This document shows, piece after piece, positions 56,842 to 64,000 of a DNA stretch of 64,000 bases. The notes beneath the pieces are model-generated. The model did not search any database and was not told where the DNA came from. It saw only the letters and a list, made by a program, of their open reading frames with translations. Source of the stretch: Margaritispora aquatica (Eukaryota > Ascomycota > Leotiomycetes > Helotiales > Discinellaceae). The DNA lies in NCBI GenBank assembly GCA_007644065.1, contig VJWN01000005.1, positions 1,550,001 to 1,614,000 on the forward strand, written 5' to 3'. A program made the position numbers and the translations under genes. Every line of letters starts with the position of its first letter. The stretch's first letter is position 1.

Positions 56842-59331
56842 ATGAAATCTCTCCAGATGAAGTGGTTACAACGAAAATCTCGCTTGGCGTCAACTTCCAC
56901 CTCATCAACCACCGCATTCAGAAACGATGACCACTCTACAATCATCGACACAGCTGCGACCTTGAAGGATTTATCTGACGTTTTCCTTTCGCTGTATCTA
57001 TCTGATAGTGATGCGACTACCACCAAAAGCTACAGTGAATCTTTTGATTCAACCTCAGACGACGACTCTGAGCTGGAAGAGAGACCGATAGGGAAGGCAA
57101 GGCCACGACCTGCCATCGAAGCACCACCAGCATCACTTTTATCCGCACCATCCAAAGGAGTTAAACATGCAACGCAGTGGGCCATCGAAAGTCACCGGTC
57201 TCGTTTCTGGACATGCCAAGTCTGTGGTGTGGTCGCGCGGCAAGATCGCGAGATGACTGACGACGATGTCAAGAAGCTCGCTTGCATTCGCAGAAGCGTC
57301 ACGCTTGATGCCCTCAAGTTCGGGAAGGAGAGGCAATGCGATTTCTGTTGTGTGCTGTATGAGGGTATCTTGGCTTTTTGTCGTAAGAATGGGAATTTGG
57401 ATGAGTTGCCGATGGCGGTGACGGTGGATTGTTGGCCGGGACAGCATTGTAAGGTTCGTGTTGAGGGGTTCACGGCGAGGGCGAGGTGGAATGTTTTGAA
57501 GATTTCGATTTATTCGACGAGAGGTACGCTTGTGTTGTATTGTAGTTGAGTAGGGCATAAGGACTGACTCCGAAGCGTAGTGGATCTTCCACGCTTACCT
57601 TATATACCAAAAGGCTGTCAAACTGTCCTGGATTTACGTCCTGCTACGATATTGAATACGCTTAATATCTGGCTAGCCGACAGCAAAGTACGGTTTGAGG
57701 TATCACCACCCTCCTTGCCATCACGCGTGCTAGATGTCGGCATCGAGGGCCAGTCCATACGTTTAGTAGAAACCTGTAAAAATCGAGGATGCTACATCGC
57801 TCTTAGTCATTGTTGGGGTAAGAAGCAATTAATCACAACTACGCTTTCGACTCTGCAGGATCGAATGGATCGCATCCCACTAAAGTCTCTGCCTCGAACC
57901 TTCTACGAAGCAGTCGGCATCACAAGGCTGCTTGGCATTCGCTACTTATGGATCGATTCGTTATGCATTATCCAAGATTCGGCTGAAGATTGGGAGCTTC
58001 AGTCAGCTCTCATGGGCTCAATTTTCAGCAACGCATTCATAACCATAGCGGCAGTTGCAGCGAGCGACAGCTCTGAAGGATGTCTAGCCTTGACTCCATA
58101 TGACAGACAAACAGCTCGTATTGAATCCTCGCTTGAAAGAGGACGAGGAGCTGAATTATTCGTTGGAAAAGCAACGGATTCAGAGGATTCCCCCGGGTTT
58201 CATGGTGACCTACCTCGTCAACTGCTTTCCATGCCTCTCTGTACACGCGGCTGGACGATGCAAGAGCACCTGCTCGCACCGCGCATCTTGTACTTCACAG
58301 GAACCGACGTCTTCTTCGAAAGCGAGGCTGGTCTGCAATGCCATTGCCCCAAACGGCATACCTGGCCCATCACGCCCATGAAAGGAAGGCTCATCACCTC
58401 CCACGCCATCAGCACCTTGCCCAACCCTCGCGTCTGGTTCACAGAATGGCGAGCCCTAATCGAGAACTACACACGTCGGAACCTCACCAATCAGACAGAC
58501 ATCCTCCCCGCTCTCTCAGGCATCGCGCGTCGTCACCAAACGTTCCACCACTCCTGCTACCTCGCTGGTCTCTGGGAAGCTGGTCTGCTCATTGACCTGC
58601 TGTGGTCTCGCCCAATCAGTAACATCAACATTGTCGAAGCTAAAGATGTCGTCAGGCGGCCGTCGCCGGCATGCGCGCCCTCTTGGTCGTGGGCTTCGAT
58701 CAAAGGCCCCGTAGACTGGGCGAACAAGAACCTACCCGAGGGATTCCAGTTCGCGCACGACGACTCCGCGAAGCTCATCAAGGCGACGTGCAAGTTGGGC
58801 TCGAACCCGTGGGGCCAGCCGCTTAGTGGGGAGCTGAAGCTGAGAGGCAAGGTACTGGATGTTTGGCTGGATGTCGGTGGTGTTTCTGGCTTGACGGGCA
58901 CGCGGAGGTGTCAGATTGCGCCCAAGACGCCGTTGGGGAGGAGAGGGAGGAGGTGGGATTGGTTGAGCGAGCAGGTTGTGCTTGATGTGGAGGACTTTGG
59001 CGATGGCGATAAATACGCCATCTTTCGCGTCGGGGTTAGGAGGGTGCCGTTTGTTTTCGTGGGCGAGGAGGATGGCGTGGAGAGGGGAGGTGAGAAGGTG
59101 GATGCAAATGCAAATGTAACTGCGGGTGAGAATGAAAATGGGCGTGGGCATGGAAATGGGAATGAAGAAGATGAGGTTATCATCGATTACGTGGTGCATT
59201 TCTACCTCGTGCTCCGGAGGGTATGCGTCACGCGCAAGGAGCGGTGGGAGAGGATCGGCCTGTTCATGAAGACGGTGCGGAGGGGCGAGAGGTGGGATGT
59301 GGGCAGGGAGGAGACGCTTACTATTGTTTAA
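56842..59331 (+). CDS. HET (heterokaryon incompatibility) domain protein
   Basis: Exons 56842-57523 and 57581-59331 give 810 residues; the intron is 57 nt. The HET domain begins at about residue 298 with the classical first block CYIALSHCWGKK. It continues with LPRTFYEAVGITRLLGIRYLWIDSLCIIQD, EDWELQSALMGSIFSNAFITIAA and the later RGWTMQEHLLAPRILYF. The preceding region holds Ser/Asp-rich low complexity and a cysteine pair block (WTCQVCGVVARQ ... RQCDFCCVLYEGI, about residues 127-173) common ahead of HET domains. HET proteins trigger cell death after fusion of unlike strains and act like immune effectors. The C-terminal part has a low-complexity Asn/Gly/Glu insert (NENGRGHGNGNEE). The start is the first ATG in frame; no partner gene is adjacent. 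Confidence 0.92.
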
Positions 59332-62101
59332 TGTAATTGTTTTTTTTTGGGGGGGGGAGGTTCGAGGAGGGGATTTTTTTTTAATTCTTTTTGCGTTTAA
59401 TTTAAAAAGTGTTTTTTGGAGTATGTGTATATAGGTAGGTAGATTTCAACTCTCGGATGTTGGGGGGAATGTTTCTGTGGTTGGATTATTGGGTTGTGGA
59501 TGAGTGGATGAGGTATGGATGTTTGAGTATGTGACGTTAAGTTACGGAGGTAAGTTGAGTTAAAGTTTAAGTTAAGTTAGCCAGCTAGTATTGCATTATA
59601 CTCATCATTGAACGTCTCATTTTTCTCATAAACCGAGTTCGAGATTTTCAAGCCTTGCAGCCCTTTTTCAGCTCCGCAAATCCTACTACGGGCTTGGTGT
59701 CTTGTCAAGCACATAGACGGGATTCCACACAGATCACTCACTACCCACGGAGTCGGACGTCCAACTTCCCTACCGCTCTCCTCGCTTAAATCTGATGTCT
59801 TAATGAGTGGCGGAACGCAGGAGCTAGGTCATGAAATACAATACTAGGTAAGTCTTGGGTTTCTCGGAGATGCTGTCTCGATGGCTTGTTTGTGGATGGT
59901 TTGACTTTGAAATTGGGTTTTGATGAGTAGGTAGGTAGGTAGGTAGGTAGATAGGTACCTTAGGTATCGTTGAGGTGACTGAGCTGGTCTTTGGTAAGCG
60001 ATCGGAGACGTGAATTTGGATTTGGATTTGGATTTGATTTTGATTTTGGTTTCTAATTCATAGTTTGAAGCCACGAGGGAATCTACGTCGCTGGACAATC
60101 TCTCAAACTTGCAACTGGCATTTAGGTAGCACATCACCGGGCTTTTCCTTCCTGGGTGTCGCGAACTCACATTTTCCACTCGATCCTGATTATGCCTTGT
60201 TTTTCACCTTTGCTTCCACTTTCACTTTCACCACCCTCCTTCTTGTTGCGACGTAGAGGTAAAGGTAGAGGTAGAGATGTATAAATAACTACCTTCTACA
60301 GCTATCGCTCTGCCTCCCATCGATAATTGAACGGAGAGACACGGTCATTACACGGTGCGAGACTAGGCTGGTAGTACTTGCGTTTTGTGTTAGGTCGTGA
60401 GACGCGAGAAGCGTGAGGTGTTGCTTAAATTTTGAGCTTCTGGAGGTTTGGACATAGGGGGTTGATTGTGAGGTTTTGATGATGTTGTGGCTAGTGTTGT
60501 CAACTACGCTGCTTGAGTTTTTGCTATTAATGAATTTGGCTTCTACCTGCTGTCATTACCCCCTCCTGTCCCTTCCATCCTCTAAAATCTGTTCCTTAGC
60601 AAAACATCCACCAAGACAGACAACTAATTGAACAAGAAGACACAGCCTCGCAATTGTGCACTAACAACTCACTATAGTATAGTTTGCATCAAGAAATATA
60701 CGCCCAACGCTATAAAGTCCATGGGGTCTTGTCGACTGCTATTGGAATTGCGATATTTTTGATTGGTCGATTATCTGATGCTGGCGTGGTTTATATAGTG
60801 CGGGACTGCGTGATTGTGGACCGTGGAATATGCAGTTGTGCGTTTGCGCCTTTGCTGGCTTGGTGGGATGGGGTAGGTAAGTGAGGTTGAAAACTAGCTA
60901 GTAGTTTGAGAGAGGAGAGTAGAGTATAGGAGGGAGAATGAAGTGACGATCTGGATTTCTTTTAGGGGAGTACGTATGTGTGAGGGATCTGTGATGGAGA
61001 TGGTGTGCTATATAATCTCGCTTTTGCGGTGCTGCAATAATCAACACTAACTTTAAATCGTAACGTGTATTGCAACCCAAAGCGAGACAAAATGGATGTC
61101 TTCGTTATCTTTTAAGATGAGTATGAAAAAGATGAAACTATCTGCTACCATTGAGACACGAAAAGGCAAAAATATACGGAGGTTAAATGGGTTTGCGGTA
61201 TCAGCTTTGGGTTGGAGGGAATGTGAGACGAAAATGGGCTTTTGACAGCAATTGACTTGTTAGTGTGTCAAGTTTCGCGAGATGTTTTTGCTGTCAATAA
61301 GTGAGCTGTTGTCAACTACTACTGAAGGAAATCGCTTATAACTTTGATGAGGTGGTGAGTCTGTGAGAACTGATATTCGAAATATGAAGCCTGAAATTTT
61401 CACCTGGGATGGTCTAGGGATCGTAGCAAGTGCCTCACTATGATCACAGAAGTGTGTTAGCATTCCTCGCATGATTGCAAGCCAGATGAAAACTATGTGG
61501 CTGTAACTTTTGGTGAGTGGCCATGCTTTATATCTCTTTTGATTTGGTAGCGTAAGGTGGTTGAGTGATCACTTAGAAAAGATACTAGAATGTCACGGCT
61601 TTTTCTTGATGTAAATTTGTTTTATTCTATCAACCCACTAAACCACCCCTCCCAAGCCCTACACTACCTTATTCCATGCTTCGAATTTTGCCACTCAAGT
61701 TTTATCATTCTCCGTCCCACAACCAAGTGTGTCATCCTCGCCGTATAACCTAGATTTTCGATACATTCGAAGATATCCTAGAGAAACTCTGGGCTCGATG
61801 ATCTCGAGCTAAGTCTTGAGAAGTGAGTACTTTCTTACTACAACTTCACAAGAAAGTATATCTAGATCTTGTGTGCTTTCCAACGAATCCCTGAAGTTGA
61901 GACTGAGCTTAATATACAGAACTGTTTCCAAAAATTAGCCTTCCCTACTTGAGTATCAAAGTTGAGGCAGATTTTGAAAGTTGCTATCTTGCGATCCTCG
62001 TAGCAAATATGAAAATCTTGAGTAGCTGAAGTTGAGACTGAATGCGGGGGTTTCTATGCTGTAGGTTTATATATGAAGTCAACGTGACCAGGAAAGCTGG
62101 A
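59332..62101. other. 2.8 kb region with no supported gene
   Basis: Just after the HET gene are T- and G-runs (59,341-59,357). TAGG tetranucleotide repeats lie at 59,929-59,951 and GATTTG repeats at about 60,013-60,035. Frames are short and featureless. Confidence 0.4.
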
Positions 62102-62341
62102 TCACAGAGGTTGCTGGGAAATATCCGCAAGAAATGGCCACATCTCTTGGTATGACTTTTGGAAGCAGTGCCAACATCTAATCTGTTCCCTGGATCTAAC
62201 AGCTTCATCCCATACAGATTGAAGAATGATTTCCGTTCCGTCATTTGGTGCATCAAGAGCTATTCGTCCTGCGTATGATTTTTCGCCATGAGTAATCCCA
62301 TACCTGCTCCATGGGTACGAAATACATCGCATAGCTATCAT
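62102..62341 (-). other. coding-like open stretch, possible 3' exon
   Basis: A minus-strand frame (SYPWSRYGITHGEKSYAGRIALDAPND, WDEAVRSREQIRCWHCFQKSYQEMWPF) has natural-looking composition and lies downstream, in the same direction, of the tentative gene at 62540-63956. I could not find splice sites that join the two. An overlapping frame also looks protein-like, so the call is weak. Confidence 0.3.
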
Positions 62342-62539
62342 ACTTTGCCAGCTTTGGCAGAGTGAAGAGCTGGAAGTCGTGTCAAGATTTTATGAAAAGG
62401 AAGCTGATCATGAAGTATTTGCGCTCTGAAGTACCTCCATATCTGACATTGCCCAAGCTTTCGGTCTATCGAGCGCTTCTACAACCAGACTTAAAAGATC
62501 AGAAACTTATATTTTGTGCTCGATCACCTCAGTCCAGTT

Positions 62540-63956
62540 TCATCTTGTGCTTAGTTTCACCTCCCCAATCAGCAAAAAACACTTGTTACCTTTGTGAGAG
62601 TAGTTTTGTTCCTTGGGATCAAACACTCCCACCAAGCCAATCCTTGCAAATGAGCCATTGCCGCCTGCCTTTAATTCCCGTTCAAACTCTCCTTGAGACA
62701 ATAGGGCATGACCATCCGCACCAGCAAGTTTGAACCTGTATAATAGCTTTGGCCAGCGATCAAAAAACTCCTTGTGGACATCAATGTCTCCACATTTGAC
62801 ACAAATCTGATAATCAATCGAGGCGCGTGCTATTTGCAACACTGCAAAGAGACGCTCAAGTTTCCAGCCATCATCATATATTTCTATTTGTTGGCGAGCC
62901 AGGTCTTCAACATCATAGCCACAGCTTTCAACGATGTATCGAAATCTCAAGAAACTGCGAATGTCTCGCAATGCCGCAAAAAACGGCGACAAGAACCTAT
63001 ATTTCAATTTTGCACTCTTTAATTGACACGTGTTGCTGCACCTACAAGTATTGGTGTTGCTGTTGTTCTTCGGCAAAAGGACCTTCGCACTCCAGGATCA
63101 CCTCCTGATATTCTGTGCTGGTGTGGCAAAACTTGAAAATTATCTAAATTATCATTTCTTGCAGATTTTTTGAATGTTCTTGCTATAGATATTTGGACAG
63201 CTTCTGTGAGCTTTGCTTCAAGTTGCAATGCAGCGTACGCTGGGGGCAGTGAGGAATACATTTGCTGAATCTGCAATGCGATGTCTTCCATAGCTCCTGT
63301 TTCATTTTTGGTATAAGAGTTAGAAATATGGACGTTGGTTAAACATGCACGAATAGCTGCAACGTCGGTAGATAGTCTGGATAGTGTGAACTGATGAGAC
63401 TGGTAGTGAGTTTGGATCGTCTGACTAAGGATACATCAGTAAGCGAACCGTTTTGAGAGGAAGAAGTACTTGCAGTAATGAAATATGCTGGGCAAGGGAA
63501 AGATTTTGTTTAGCCTCTCGAAGATCATCTTTGAATCTCACAAAAAGTTTCCTTTCCCATGCCATATCTAATGCAGTAAATGCTCTTTTTAGTCTACTTC
63601 TCGACATCAAGCCTTCGACATAAGATTGCGCCAATGTAAACAAGGAGTCTAAAGGCTGTTTACACCGTTGAAGAGCCATGGAGAGAGCCCGATTAGTGTC
63701 TTCGTCCTCGATCCATGTACTTCTAGCAATCTTCTCAATTCCATGCAGGATAATACCGACCAAATCTACCTCCGCTAAGATGGACTCTAGTTCCTTCGGT
63801 GCTTCTCTGATGGAACGAATAATAGCGACACTACCCAAGTTAGCGCTATCACTTTTTTACACAGGGTTTCACCAACACTTCTGAGTGGGTCTTCTTGAGC
63901 TGAATCGCAATAGACAAAAATGCAACGACACTAGCTCCAGCGCTGAGAGGTTCCAT
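62540..63956 (-). CDS. tentative gene with fungal NACHT-associated N-terminal domain, possibly decayed
   Basis: The N-terminus MEPLSAGASVVAFLSIAIQL and the following helical stretch (SIREAPKELESILAEVDLVGIILHGIEKI, LSMALQRCKQPLDSLFTLAQSYV) match the fungal helical domain found at the start of many NACHT, ankyrin and other NLR-like proteins. My model uses exons 63877-63956, 63470-63830, 63133-63420 and 62540-63082. The second intron (GTACTT...TTAGTCAG) is convincing. The first and third have weak donors (GTTGGT, GTTTTG) and are chosen mainly to hold the frame. The later part (CRCSNTCQLKSAKLKYRF, RFRYIVESCGYDVEDLARQQIEIYDDGW) has the Cys-rich-then-helical layout of this family. No NACHT P-loop or ankyrin repeat is seen before the stop at 62540. 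A frameshifted pseudogene is an alternative. Confidence 0.5.
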
Positions 63957-64000
63957 GACGACCAATTTGACAAACGTTGAAAATTCCGAGAGAGAGAATT

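Overview
This 64 kb window is nuclear DNA of a filamentous ascomycete. Genes carry short (about 45-60 nt) spliceosomal introns with GT...AG ends and CTAAC-type branch sites. The gene content is typical of Pezizomycotina: NADPH oxidase, a class I myosin with a fungal tail, a HET-domain protein, 2EXR and DUF7918 proteins, a GH28 pectinase and a RCO-3-like sugar transporter/sensor. The 553-residue NoxA and the overall style suggest Leotiomycetes (Helotiales, Sclerotiniaceae-like), but I infer that from family knowledge and have not tested it. I see no prophage, CRISPR array, rRNA or convincing tRNA gene.

Layout. 0-6.3 kb: N-terminus of an unknown gene (-), mitochondrial threonyl-tRNA synthetase (+), a small Ino4-like bHLH factor (-), a Maf-type nucleotide pyrophosphatase (+) and an orphan basic protein (+). 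6.3-14 kb: gene-poor, AT-rich stretch with a small secreted cysteine-containing protein (-), a broken 2EXR gene (-) and an intact 2EXR gene (-). 14-18 kb: myosin-1 (-). 18-22 kb: no supported gene. 22-31 kb: noxA (+), a zeta-crystallin-type quinone oxidoreductase (-), the ubiquilin Dsk2 (+) and a DUF7918 protein (-). 31.5-36.7 kb: cactin (+) and a forkhead factor (+). 36.7-40.2 kb: no supported gene. 40-46.5 kb: GH28 polygalacturonase (+), a second broken 2EXR gene (+) and the NHEJ factor Nej1/XLF (+). 46.5-54 kb: one GFA/CENP-V-fold protein (+) in otherwise gene-poor, repeat-rich DNA. 54-59.3 kb: sugar transporter/sensor (+) and a HET-domain protein (+). 59-64 kb: sparse DNA ending in a tentative, possibly decayed gene (-) with a NACHT-associated fungal N-terminal domain.

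Most housekeeping genes are unrelated single loci. Several are arranged as divergent pairs sharing short promoters: unknown gene/ThrRS, bHLH/Maf, oxidoreductase/Dsk2 and DUF7918/cactin. The fast-evolving part is made of 2EXR copies (one intact, two broken), HET and NACHT-N type genes, a secreted protein, and repeat-rich intergenic blocks. I found no clear new multi-gene system. The best leads are the repeated IGGK-type motif in the Nej1 tail, the decaying 2EXR family with a duplicated 5' end, the effector-like secreted protein, and the repeat-dense leader of the sugar transporter gene.
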